Shown here one piece after another: positions 43,743-51,972 of a stretch of 64,000 nt of DNA (position 1 is the first letter of the stretch; each line of letters begins with the position of its first letter). A program made the translations under genes and the position numbers. The DNA lies in NCBI GenBank assembly GCA_964521865.1, contig CAZFTJ010000016.1, forward strand, positions 1 to 64,000. The letters are read 5' to 3'. The notes under the pieces were generated by a model. It saw only the letters and a program-made list of their open reading frames with translations. It did no database searches and was not told the DNA's origin. This stretch comes from CAYSRJ01 sp964521865. Its GTDB lineage: Bacteria; Spirochaetota; B62-G9; DRHN01.

Positions 43743-44591
43743 ATGTTGGAAGCGGTACAGCAGTCAATAGGAATGGGAATACTCATTATGGTACTGGCAT
43801 TTTTTGCCGAATATGTCGATTCCACTCTGGGGATGGGTTATGGGACCAGCCTAACCCCTATCTTGCTGTTATTTGGATATCAGCCCCTTCATGTAGTACC
43901 GGCTATTTTGCTTTCAGAGCTTCTAACAGGGATTCTGGCTGGAGTTGTTCACCATGCCATTGGTAATGTGGATTTTAAGTCCAAAACCACCAGCCTGAAA
44001 CACATCACCAGTAAATTAAAACAGCTTGGACTGGTCGAATGTGCCCGACTCGGGCTTTCAGAGCATCTCAGGATTGCCCTTGTTCTGGCATTGTGCAGCA
44101 TTGTTGGGATTGTACTGTCTGTCATCATTGCCTTAAACCTCCCTGCATTTTATGTGAAGTTGTACATAGGAATACTGGTTACTATTGTAGGAGCAGCCAT
44201 TCTCATAACCATGAATAAAACATTTGTCTTCTCCTGGTCGCGGATTGTTGGACTGAGTCTTATTGCCTCATTCAATAAAGGGATAAGCGGAGGCGGGTAC
44301 GGCCCTGTGGTAACCGGCGGGCAGCTTCTTTCAGGGGTTGAAAGCAGAAATGCCATAGGTATCACCTCCATGGCAGAGGGGCTCACTTGTATGGTGGGAT
44401 TTGGGGTCTACCTCCTTTCATCGAGTACCATTAACCTGGGGCTGGCACCTCTACTGGTAACAGGAGCACTGCTTTCGGTCCCCTTTTCCGCTCTTACAGT
44501 AAAGTGTGTACGGACCGGGGCACTCAAAAGTGTTATAGGGATAGTCACCGTTTCACTGGGTCTCATGGTAATTGTGAAGATGGCCCTGTAA
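43743..44591 (+). CDS. TauE/SafE-family membrane permease
   Basis: The family (COG0730) exports sulfite, sulfoacetate or other small anions. 282 residues with about eight hydrophobic helices. The two family half-repeats are visible: 'LAFFAEYVDSTLGMGYGTSLTPILLLFGYQPLHVVPAILLSELLTGILAGVVHH' and 'LIASFNKGISGGGYGPVVTGGQLLSGVESRNAIGITSMAEGLTCMVG'. A soluble loop (residues 75-115) separates the halves. AAGGAG lies upstream of the ATG. Its place downstream of an Rrf2 regulator and operator pair suggests sulfur-stress control. The substrate is inferred only. Confidence 0.88.
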   Translation: MLEAVQQSIGMGILIMVLAFFAEYVDSTLGMGYGTSLTPILLLFGYQPLHVVPAILLSELLTGILAGVVHHAIGNVDFKSKTTSLKHITSKLKQLGLVECARLGLSEHLRIALVLALCSIVGIVLSVIIALNLPAFYVKLYIGILVTIVGAAILITMNKTFVFSWSRIVGLSLIASFNKGISGGGYGPVVTGGQLLSGVESRNAIGITSMAEGLTCMVGFGVYLLSSSTINLGLAPLLVTGALLSVPFSALTVKCVRTGALKSVIGIVTVSLGLMVIVKMAL

Positions 44592-44672
44592 GGATACAGA
44601 CCAATCGTTCCGGTATGCATAAAGTGGAGTTTAATTCCAAATCAGGTTCGACACCTGAATAATAGGGGATAT

Positions 44673-45140
44673 TCAGGCAGATTCGAGTTTTTCTAAAAAT
44701 TGGGAGACATCTCTTTTATAAACACGTTCCAGTTGCAATGTAATTTCAAAAAGGTCCTTGAGCTTTTTTGTTTCCAGCTCATATCCATATGCATGCCGAA
44801 AATAATGTCTGAATGCCCTTAGCTCATCCAGGATTTTATAAGAGTTATTACCTAACAGAGGAGGTCGAATACCTTCAATATCCAGTTTCATTCTTCTTAA
44901 CAATTCCCGGTGGTATGCTCTTTTGTTCTGTATTGTATTTTCAAAATAACCTGCTACAATTTCAAAGAGGTCTTCGAAAGCACAGTATAAAGAATGCAGC
45001 TTAAAACCCAGTGATTCTCTTTTTATAACATCGTTATCGATCCCACTGGCACGTATTTTAATATCCTCAAACAATTTTTTTATAATATTTTCCTGGTCTT
45101 TCATCTCTGCTTTAAGCAGAGCTAATTTCCCTTGGTCCAT
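44673..45140 (-). CDS. HEPN-domain toxin, HepT-like
   Basis: 155 residues, all helical. The HEPN ribonuclease motif R-x4-H-x-Y appears as RHYFRHAY near residue 115. 'KLHSLYCAFEDLFEIVAGYFEN' and 'RRMKLDIEGIRPPLL' match the HepT-like subgroup. HepT cleaves RNA and is neutralised by AMPylation at the tyrosine by its MNT partner. That partner is encoded just upstream and overlaps by 19 bases. Inferred role: type VII toxin-antitoxin module stabilising the acquired segment. Confidence 0.82.
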   Translation of the reverse strand: MDQGKLALLKAEMKDQENIIKKLFEDIKIRASGIDNDVIKRESLGFKLHSLYCAFEDLFEIVAGYFENTIQNKRAYHRELLRRMKLDIEGIRPPLLGNNSYKILDELRAFRHYFRHAYGYELETKKLKDLFEITLQLERVYKRDVSQFLEKLESA

Positions 45141-45466
45141 TTGATACCCTCTGTTTTTATTTTCTCCTGAAAGTGGACATCTTTCAAGTCTATAACATCA
45201 ACCTCCATTCCCAGTTTTTCCTCTATAAACGCCTTGAGTTTAAAAAAATGCCCTGGGTCTACGCCTTCAACTGCAATATCAACATCTGACAGCTCAGTAA
45301 ACCTGCCCGGTGAAGACAGAGACCCGAAAATATAGGCTGCAGTAAAAGGATAGACTTTTTGTGCACTGGAAAGTGCCTTGTTAACTTCGTTAATAAGGCA
45401 CTTTCTTTTTTCTTCGAGTTGTTTTTTTTTCGCAGTAATGATTTGGTCAAGAAGCTCTGTGCTCAT
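45122..45466 (-). CDS. MNT-type nucleotidyltransferase antitoxin, MntA-like
   Basis: 114 residues with the polymerase-beta-type motif G-S-x10-D-x-D as 'FGSLSSPGRFTELSDVDIAVEG' near residue 48. A third acidic residue lies in 'MEVDVIDLKD'. An N-terminal coiled helix (DQIITAKKKQLEEKRKCLI) precedes it. MntA AMPylates HepT. The gene order MNT then HEPN with overlap, on the minus strand, is the usual arrangement. The transposase gene diverges from it after about 270 bases. Confidence 0.85.
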   Translation of the reverse strand: MSTELLDQIITAKKKQLEEKRKCLINEVNKALSSAQKVYPFTAAYIFGSLSSPGRFTELSDVDIAVEGVDPGHFFKLKAFIEEKLGMEVDVIDLKDVHFQEKIKTEGIKWTKGN

Positions 45467-45625
45467 CTGAAACGTTAATCCTTTTACACTGGTATACCGT
45501 ATAACATACTACCAGATACAACACTTCCCGGTTTCTTACGATAATAAATAAGCCTGCTGGATGGTTTAGTCAATTTCTTTTACCTTTTCAAACCGGAATT
45601 GTTAAAGTAAAGTATATTTGCACAG

Positions 45626-47311
45626 CAATTCTAAATTTGCAAGCATAGCAGCACCAAGAGGATAGTCACAGCAAATTATAACTGTATACTTTTTTATACA
45701 TCTAGACTTTTTCTCCTTTTTCCTGGATATTACTTACAATGGACATACAGGGAGGGGACATTTTCAGCACCGTATGCTCTTTTCTCACCACCACTATCCA
45801 ATCGTTTCCCGACCTCAGAAGTGGTAAGAATACACAGTACTCGATGAAGGACATTGCCCTCTCTGCGTTTGGGGCATTCTTCTGCCAAAGCCCGTCCTTT
45901 TTAGCCTATCAACGCCTTATGCAGGAGGCCCGAGGCAGCAATAACGGCAGGACGCTGTTTGGGCTTCAGAAGCTTCCTACCGACAACCAGATTCGCAATC
46001 TCTTGGACCCCGTAGATCCGAAGCTGTTGTGGCCAGTCTATCGGCAAACCTTCAGGTATCTGCAGAAGCAGGGAGTGGTGAAGAGATTTCGCAGTTTCGC
46101 CAACATGCTTTTTGTGGCGATAGATGGCACGGGATATTTCTACTCCGAATCGATTCACTGTGATCAGTGCAATGTTGCACACCACCGAGATGGGGGTGTA
46201 ACCTATTCGCATACGGCGTTGATGCCGGCGGTAGTCGGACTCGACATACCGCAGGTGATTCCCCTGGAGCCTGAGCTCGTCACACCGCAGGATGGGTACA
46301 AGAAACAGGACTGTGAAGCAGTGGCAGCCAAACGGTGGATTCGCAGCATGGGCAATCGTTTAAGCCCTCTGGGGGTCACACTTTTGGGCGGCGCGCTCTA
46401 CGCAACACAGACCATGATCAAGGTGGTAGTCAAAAAGAAGCTTAATTACCTCTTTGTCGCTAAGCCTAAGCATCATAAATATTTATACGAGGAGCTTCAG
46501 TCCTTTGAGAAGCTGGGGGAGATACAGAAGCTCAAACGCACACAGTGGACCGGCAAGAAACACCGCCACCTCCTCTACCGCTATATCAACGGGGTCCCGC
46601 TCGTGGATGCAGAGCATCCTATCGAAGTGAACTGGGTTGAGTTCAGCATAGCAAATGACAAAGGTGAAACCACGTACCGAACCGCCTTCATCACCAATCA
46701 CCTCATTACGGAACAGAATGTGGAAGATTTGGTCAAAGCGGGACGGTGTCGCTTGAAGATCGAAAACGAGGATATCAATACCCTGAAGACCAAGGGATAT
46801 CATTTTGAGCATAACTTCGGCCACGGTACGCAGTATCTGTCTCAGCTGCTTTTGTCGCTGAATATCCTGGCCTTCCTGTTCTACACGGTGCTGAAGTTGT
46901 TAGATAAACGATGCACCCTGCTCCGAAAAACCCTCCCATGGCGTGATACCTTCTTCCAGCATATCTCCGCACTGACACAATACCTGTGCTTTGAAAGTTG
47001 GCAGCATCTCATGCTGTCTATGCTCACAGGCCTGAAGCTGCAAGACCCGTATGCCAATCCTCCTTAGCGGTGGCATGCCCCCGTTTCATGAAATCCTTTG
47101 TGCTGTCCCTGTATACACACCCTCATCCGTTTGCCACTGAGTATCCCTGAAATTTAATAACGTATGTTCGTCCGGTTCTTCGATGTGTTCTTTAAATCGT
47201 TGTGCTCCCATTGGTACTGTCAAAGATCTTGTGCCATGAGATTAACATGTAGGCATCTTATATTGTCCGATCGCTATCAATTATCTTCCCATACCCCCAT
47301 ATTTAGAATTG
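45626..47311 (+). mobile_element. Intact insertion sequence (DDE type), about 1.69 kb
   Basis: An 11-base perfect inverted pair, CAATTCTAAAT (45626-45636) and ATTTAGAATTG (47301-47311), flanks the transposase gene and marks plausible ends. No target duplication is seen, since the left flank is AT-rich spacer and the right flank is the regulator-gene copy starting 3 bases on. The ends are proposed from this match only. Confidence 0.5.
45739..47067 (+). CDS. Transposase, DDE / IS4-superfamily (ISNCY-like)
   Basis: 442 residues, apparently intact. 'FVAIDGTGYFYSESIHCDQC' (first Asp), 'LGGALYATQTM' at the second acidic region (Asp not obvious), and 'CRLKIENEDINTLKTKGYHFEHNFGHG' (Glu) follow the layout of a group of IS4-related transposases annotated as ISNCY. 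The start has no strong ribosome-binding site (TTACTTACA before ATG), common for transposases. The family label is less certain than the transposase call. Confidence 0.85.
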   Translation: MDIQGGDIFSTVCSFLTTTIQSFPDLRSGKNTQYSMKDIALSAFGAFFCQSPSFLAYQRLMQEARGSNNGRTLFGLQKLPTDNQIRNLLDPVDPKLLWPVYRQTFRYLQKQGVVKRFRSFANMLFVAIDGTGYFYSESIHCDQCNVAHHRDGGVTYSHTALMPAVVGLDIPQVIPLEPELVTPQDGYKKQDCEAVAAKRWIRSMGNRLSPLGVTLLGGALYATQTMIKVVVKKKLNYLFVAKPKHHKYLYEELQSFEKLGEIQKLKRTQWTGKKHRHLLYRYINGVPLVDAEHPIEVNWVEFSIANDKGETTYRTAFITNHLITEQNVEDLVKAGRCRLKIENEDINTLKTKGYHFEHNFGHGTQYLSQLLLSLNILAFLFYTVLKLLDKRCTLLRKTLPWRDTFFQHISALTQYLCFESWQHLMLSMLTGLKLQDPYANPP

Positions 47312-47314
47312 TTG

Positions 47315-47550
47315 CTCATTTTCATCCGGACTACGGTACCGGGGGAGATATTTTCAATGAGTTCATCGAAAAATTCCTCGTGCAGTATGGCGGAGAGGGA
47401 AACACCTATCGGATATTGATTTCCAGGCTGGAAAAAGCGCTGTTGAATCGGATAGGTCCCAGATTTAATGATAACAAGAGTGAAATAGCAAGGTTTCTCG
47501 GCATAAGCAGAGTGACGCTTCAGAAGAAGCTCGAAGACCTGAAAAGTTAA
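47315..47550 (+). pseudogene. 3' fragment of the sigma-54 regulator gene
   Basis: It encodes the last 78 residues of the regulator (from HFHPDYGTGG to the stop), including the whole Fis-type helix-turn-helix, but not the receiver or AAA+ domains. The frame is open leftwards to a possible ATG at 47164 through unrelated sequence, so a hybrid DNA-binding-only protein could be made. It is most simply a duplication scar. Confidence 0.8.
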
Positions 47551-47703
47551 ATATGTTTACACATGCTGTACATATATTGAGTGTTTAACCTGCCGACTGC
47601 AAAGCAGCCGGGCCTGTCCATATCCAACCCCGTTTCGCAATTTATAGATATATATATAATTAAAAGTTCTGCCGATCCGAGGCCGTCTATACGGCGATCG
47701 GCA
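47315..47703. repeat. 389-bp direct repeat, right copy
   Basis: Identical by eye to 41339-41727. Its left edge lies three bases after the proposed IS end. Its right edge joins the native leader of the DUF47 gene. Confidence 0.95.
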
Positions 47704-47738
47704 TGAAATTTGCCTTTAAAAAATAGAGGTAAAAACCC

Positions 47739-48347
47739 ATGCGTATGTTTGCCGGCATCATGAAGAAGAGGGTTGAGCTGGAACAGGGTGTCATCGGCGT
47801 TATTGCAGAGCTGCAACAGTTCGTAGAGATACTTCTGGAATCGGAAGATTACGATACCCTGCAGAGAAATTTCAACAGGATCATTGAAATTGAAGCTGAT
47901 TTCGAGAGCTCGGTGAATATGTTTAATGAAAAACTCGTCAATCGGTACAACCTGCCCTTTTACTGGCAGGATATATATGCCGTCGTGCAGTGTATGGAAA
48001 AATTGAACAGCCTGCTCCATATCTACTACAATAAATATCTGATATATAAAAATACGGTTTCCTATAGAATATTACTCGATATAGAGCGTACCAGTCTGAT
48101 CAACCTGAAGAACTTTTTTACGTATTACTTGAAAAACAGAAAGTATGTATCCGAGCTCTTGAAGAACAATCGGCTTCTGCTCAAGGACTTTTTGCGCGAA
48201 TATATCCGGATTGTCGGTGCAACGCTATTCGACGGGTTTTCGCACAGGGGGTGTTATGAAATCGGGGAGGTCTTTGAAAAAATGAACGATGAAAATGAAA
48301 ATATCCATACCATGCTGAATAAAATATTCATCGGCGTAAATTTATGA
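47739..48347 (+). CDS. PhoU/DUF47-like protein, first of two flanking PiT
   Basis: 202 residues, all helical. 'ELQQFVEILLESEDYDTLQRNFNRIIEIEADFESSVNMFNEKLVNRYNLPFYWQDIYAVVQCMEKLNSLL' follows the DUF47/PhoU pattern (helix, 'E-x-x-A-D', then 'P-x-x-x-x-D-I'). The usual second half is divergent. Such proteins pair with PiT transporters and are thought to regulate them. AGAGGT eight bases upstream supports the ATG. Its stop overlaps the PiT start by four bases. Confidence 0.75.
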   Translation: MRMFAGIMKKRVELEQGVIGVIAELQQFVEILLESEDYDTLQRNFNRIIEIEADFESSVNMFNEKLVNRYNLPFYWQDIYAVVQCMEKLNSLLHIYYNKYLIYKNTVSYRILLDIERTSLINLKNFFTYYLKNRKYVSELLKNNRLLLKDFLREYIRIVGATLFDGFSHRGCYEIGEVFEKMNDENENIHTMLNKIFIGVNL

Positions 48348-49348
48348 TTGATTTGGTGCTGTTCGTTTCAGTCGCACTTGTCCTGGTGTTTTCATTTTCA
48401 AACGGAATGAAAGACGGATGTAACGTTACAGCCACGGCCATTGCTTCGCGATCGTTTTCCAGAAGAAATGCGATGCTCATAGTCGTCTCTGCGGAATTTC
48501 TCGGGCCTTTTGTGCTGGGTACGCCGGTTGCCATTACCGTTGCAAGCGGAATAATCAATATAGATATTTTACCGGTCGGAAAGGAGGCAGTTCTTTTGAT
48601 CCTTGCCGGGATTACGGGGGCGCTGTTATGGAACGTTGTAACATGGGTGTTCAGGCTGCCGACAAGCTCATCATTTGCCCTCGTCGGCGGCTTGATAGGA
48701 CCGCCTCTCTATCGGTTTGGAGCTGCGGCTGTGCCGTGGAAAATATTTTGCACCAGAGTGATCGGCGCACTGTTTTTTTCACCGATTTTCGGCATGATCT
48801 TCGGTTATCTGTCATACAGGATGCTCGAATATTTTTTCAGGAATGCATCGTTCAGGGCAACGAAATACATCATGAAGGGACAGATTGCGAGCCTTGTTTT
48901 TCTGGGGCTCAACCATGGAAGCAATGATTCTCAAAAAGCAATGGGAATTATCGCCCTTCTCCTGTTTCTCGGGGGGAAAACGGCGGGGATCCAGATTGCT
49001 TCATGGATAAAAATGGCAAGCATCTCATCGCTTGTCCTGGGTATAACGATGGGCGGGGTTAAAATTATAAAGACGGTAGGTTATAGTATCTTTCAACTTC
49101 GTCCGATTCATTCGCTTTCTTCACACATATCGGCATCCGTTGTTCTGCTCTTTTCGAACATGGCCGGTGCGCCGGTGAGCACGACACAGGTCATTACCTC
49201 GTCGGTAATGGGAGTCGGGAGCGCATTCAGGGTAAAGAGCGTCCGCTGGTCGCTTATTTTCATAATTATCTGGAGCTGGATTCTTACGATACCTCTCTCT
49301 GCGCTCGTTTCCGTCATCATATACATCTTTATTATCGCAATATTTTGA
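48344..49348 (+). CDS. pit: PiT-family inorganic phosphate transporter
   Basis: 334 residues with about nine or ten membrane helices. The two PiT signatures are present: the first as 'SFSNGMKDGCNVTATAIASRSFS' (usual G-x-N-D-x-A-N, here with Lys for Asn), the second as 'LGLNHGSNDSQKAMGIIALLLF'. 'WVFRLPTSSSFALVGGLIG' and 'SHISASVVLLFSNMAGAPVSTTQVITSSVMGVG' are typical of the half-repeats. It probably imports metal-phosphate with protons or sodium. It is sandwiched between two DUF47-like genes, all coupled or closely spaced. Confidence 0.9.
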   Translation: MIDLVLFVSVALVLVFSFSNGMKDGCNVTATAIASRSFSRRNAMLIVVSAEFLGPFVLGTPVAITVASGIINIDILPVGKEAVLLILAGITGALLWNVVTWVFRLPTSSSFALVGGLIGPPLYRFGAAAVPWKIFCTRVIGALFFSPIFGMIFGYLSYRMLEYFFRNASFRATKYIMKGQIASLVFLGLNHGSNDSQKAMGIIALLLFLGGKTAGIQIASWIKMASISSLVLGITMGGVKIIKTVGYSIFQLRPIHSLSSHISASVVLLFSNMAGAPVSTTQVITSSVMGVGSAFRVKSVRWSLIFIIIWSWILTIPLSALVSVIIYIFIIAIF

Positions 49349-49365
49349 AAAACAGGGCAACAGAA

Positions 49366-49986
49366 ATGAGAAAACATATATTTTTCATGAAAAGAAACAG
49401 AGTCGATTTTTATCAGCTGCTTATCGATCACGCCCAAAAAGTATATGAGGCATACAAGTTTCTTGTCGATTATCTGGAACAAAATTCAAACAGCGATCCG
49501 GAAAGTATATTTTTTCTGGAGAGAGAGGCGGACGATCTGCGCAGAATACTCATAGAGAATCTGAACAAAACACTCATCACGCCTTTCGACAGAAAAGATA
49601 TATTCGCACTTTCACGAGCAATTGACGATATCATCGATGCGGCAAAGAGCACAATCGAGGAGATCCGCCTTTTTAAAATTGAGCACACAAATGATCTTCT
49701 GCTGAAATCGAAGACCCTGAAAGCCGGCACACTTGAAATTTATGATGCTCTGAAAAATATGAAAAAGAATCCGGAAGTTGCGATGGAGCACGCAAAAAGG
49801 GCAAAGGCAACGGAAAACCAGATGAACATACTCTATCTGGAATCTCTTGCACAGCTCTTCGAAAACGATGAAAACACACCTGCATTCATGATGAAAATGC
49901 GTGAATTGTACAGGCATTTAAAACGATCTGCAAACAGATGCGACGAGGCGGCCAATATCATTTCCGATATAATCGTGAAATCCTGA
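49366..49986 (+). CDS. DUF47 family protein, PiT accessory
   Basis: About 206 residues with the DUF47 core: 'FYQLLIDHAQKVYEAYKFLVDYLEQ', 'FLEREADDLRRILIENLNKTLITPFDRKDIFALSRAIDDIIDAAKSTIEEIRLF' (E-x-x-A-D and P-x-D-R-x-D-I) and 'SANRCDEAANIISDIIVK' at the end. Its role is probably to modulate PiT. The ATG at 49366 with AGGG upstream is used. A TTG at 49345 overlapping the PiT stop is an alternative. Confidence 0.9.
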   Translation: MRKHIFFMKRNRVDFYQLLIDHAQKVYEAYKFLVDYLEQNSNSDPESIFFLEREADDLRRILIENLNKTLITPFDRKDIFALSRAIDDIIDAAKSTIEEIRLFKIEHTNDLLLKSKTLKAGTLEIYDALKNMKKNPEVAMEHAKRAKATENQMNILYLESLAQLFENDENTPAFMMKMRELYRHLKRSANRCDEAANIISDIIVKS

Positions 49987-50049
49987 TTTTTTAAATCCCA
50001 TCCGGCTCAAGGGTACCATGCAGAATAGTACGGCGTGAAACCATCTCTT

Positions 50050-51804
50050 TTACAGTTTGCTGCCGGCCTTTTTAATATGTTTCTCTATGAATTGGAGGAG
50101 AAGGAGGAGGTGCTTCTGCATGGATGCGCTGCGGCTGTAGATCCTGGACGCCTCGAGTGTGCTGTCTTTAAGAAAAGCGAACCTGTCAATAAATGCTCGA
50201 ATATCAAGAGTGTGTTCGTTGAGGTGTGATTTTGCATCGTCGACCTCTTTCTTGAGAGTATCGAGGAACAATGAGGCGTTTTCACGGCTCAGGGAATGGG
50301 TGCGGCGAAGCCGGAGGGGAGGTTTTTTCTTTTCGACGAACCCATAGCCGGCAAGCTCTTCCAGATTGCGGCGGGCGATACCGGCGATATCAGCACCCGA
50401 TTTTGTAACATTGATAACCCTGTTTCTGTAATTTATCCTCGACTCGATCCATTTCAGATAGTTGATGAATACAAAGTCCGATAAAACGGGTTTTCCCTCG
50501 ATTCCGCGCACAAATGCGACGTCTCTTTTCTTTATCGAATTCGCTAGTCCGGTGTGCAGGGTGCTGAACCTGTTGCTCGTTCTGAACAGCTCGTTATAAA
50601 AGGGAGAGGAGGCCACGTGCGTTGCGTATCCCGTGTATGAAAGGTCGAGGCCCGTGACGAACACCGGGTCTGCGCCCAGGTAGAGAGCGAGCTCCATGGC
50701 AGTTGTGGCAACGGAGCCCCCGCATTCGAGTGACCCGGTGCCGCGAAAATGTTTGTGCAGAATCGGTGAGAGTGAGTGGGCTTTCCGCTCTTCTTCCCCG
50801 TAGAATCCTGTGCGATCGAAAGCAGGTGAGTAGGAGGTTTCACTGAAAAATACTCCGCCTTTCCAGTTTTTTAGAATGAGCGGGCAGGCAACGATATCGG
50901 CAACGAGAAGGGAGCGCCGGTACACCGTTTCAGCCGTCCGAGTATCGGTAAAGAGAGTGAAAAAGTCGTAGGTGTTGAAGTACTGTGCGTCGAGAGTGAC
51001 GATAAAATCGGGAATAATGCCTCCGAGCACGAGCGGCCCGACTGCTGTGTCGACGGCAATGATGTGCACAGCCTGAGCTATTGGTGCAATAAGGGGAAGC
51101 TGGTTTTTCAGTGAGGGGCCTGCCCCTATTACGAGCGCAGGGCTCTGCGCGAGTGTGTTTTTCAGAGCCGCGATCGTTCTCTTTCCTGCAAGGAGGGGGA
51201 TGTTGTCGATGAAATTTTTCAGCCACAGACTTTCAAAGGCAAACCGGGTGAGCATGTCGGAGAGCCTCGCTGACATGCGTGCGGTAAATGCCGTCTGTAT
51301 CTTCGTGTAGTAGTCCCCGAACAGATCGAATGCCCCGCGGAGCCTGATTATGCGGTGCCCTCTGAACGATACGGGATTTATAGCGTCAAAGTACTCGACA
51401 ACAGAGGAGAGGTCTTCGCCGATGAAAAGTTTTACCCCACGCAGAAAACGGATATCGCGATTGTGTACCAGGATGGTGAATGCTTCAACACTTCTTTCAA
51501 CAGCAACCAGCTCCATTCCGGCGGTATCGTACAGCTGTTTGAACCTTTCGACATGATACCCTAAACCCAGACCGAGAAAAAGAACGAGAGTGCCTTCCCG
51601 TACTGGGATATTCTGAACCGATCTTTGCGCCTCGCTCTCAGGATTGGCTTTGGAGTGAAATGCGTGCTTGCCGCGGTAAATGTTGGGGGGTGGACCCTGC
51701 ACGAAGGTGTACGGCACCAGTCTGTCCGGAGGAAGGAGCTTTTTCAGCAGGCCGGTAAAGTGGGCGGCGAGAAATTCGATATTTTTATCGAACGGTGATT
51801 CCAT
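50050..51804 (-). CDS. DUF115 / MptE-like protein (motility accessory factor type)
   Basis: 584 residues. The N-terminal part is helical with 'LVLFLGLGLGYHVERF', a nucleotide-binding-like loop. The central DUF115 part starts at 'PALVIGAGPSLKNQLPLI', with 'IIAVDTAVGPLVLGGIIPDFIVTLDAQYF' and 'GGSVATTAMELALYLGADPVFVTGLDLSYTG', the hallmark motifs. DUF115 includes archaeal 6-hydroxymethylpterin diphosphokinase MptE and bacterial Maf proteins that glycosylate flagellins. In a spirochaete a flagellin- or surface-glycosylation role is inferred. The ATG at 51804 is the first plausible start. It is convergent with the DUF47 gene. Confidence 0.85.
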   Translation of the reverse strand: MESPFDKNIEFLAAHFTGLLKKLLPPDRLVPYTFVQGPPPNIYRGKHAFHSKANPESEAQRSVQNIPVREGTLVLFLGLGLGYHVERFKQLYDTAGMELVAVERSVEAFTILVHNRDIRFLRGVKLFIGEDLSSVVEYFDAINPVSFRGHRIIRLRGAFDLFGDYYTKIQTAFTARMSARLSDMLTRFAFESLWLKNFIDNIPLLAGKRTIAALKNTLAQSPALVIGAGPSLKNQLPLIAPIAQAVHIIAVDTAVGPLVLGGIIPDFIVTLDAQYFNTYDFFTLFTDTRTAETVYRRSLLVADIVACPLILKNWKGGVFFSETSYSPAFDRTGFYGEEERKAHSLSPILHKHFRGTGSLECGGSVATTAMELALYLGADPVFVTGLDLSYTGYATHVASSPFYNELFRTSNRFSTLHTGLANSIKKRDVAFVRGIEGKPVLSDFVFINYLKWIESRINYRNRVINVTKSGADIAGIARRNLEELAGYGFVEKKKPPLRLRRTHSLSRENASLFLDTLKKEVDDAKSHLNEHTLDIRAFIDRFAFLKDSTLEASRIYSRSASMQKHLLLLLQFIEKHIKKAGSKL

Positions 51805-51972
51805 AGATACATTACAGCGATGTCATCGTCTAAACTCTGTTCCTCCGGTCTCTTATGGTTTTATACGTTGTAATATCGGCATTCATGCCGGAGAACGCTA
51901 GCTCGTCCGACCTGCGGCCGCCTGAATGGGTTCACCGTATCTCGGGAGGCCGAATAAAGGACATGAGTCCGA

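Larger units (their letters stand above)
41728..47314. mobile_element. 5.6-kb acquired segment between direct repeats
   Basis: The segment starts inside a transposase remnant and ends at the right end of an insertion sequence. It carries an Rrf2 regulator, an unknown protein, a TauE/SafE permease and a HEPN/MNT pair. No integrase, relaxase or replication gene is present. The segment together with one repeat copy forms a 5976-bp unit whose loss would restore the original spacer. Non-coding parts are AT-rich compared with flanking genes. The mode of entry is unknown: homologous integration of a circle, or IS-linked duplication, would each fit. Confidence 0.8.

Noticed and set aside
47164..47314. 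New gene starting at 47164
   Set aside because: The part before the repeat has no coding character and lies across the proposed IS end; only the copied regulator tail is recognisable.
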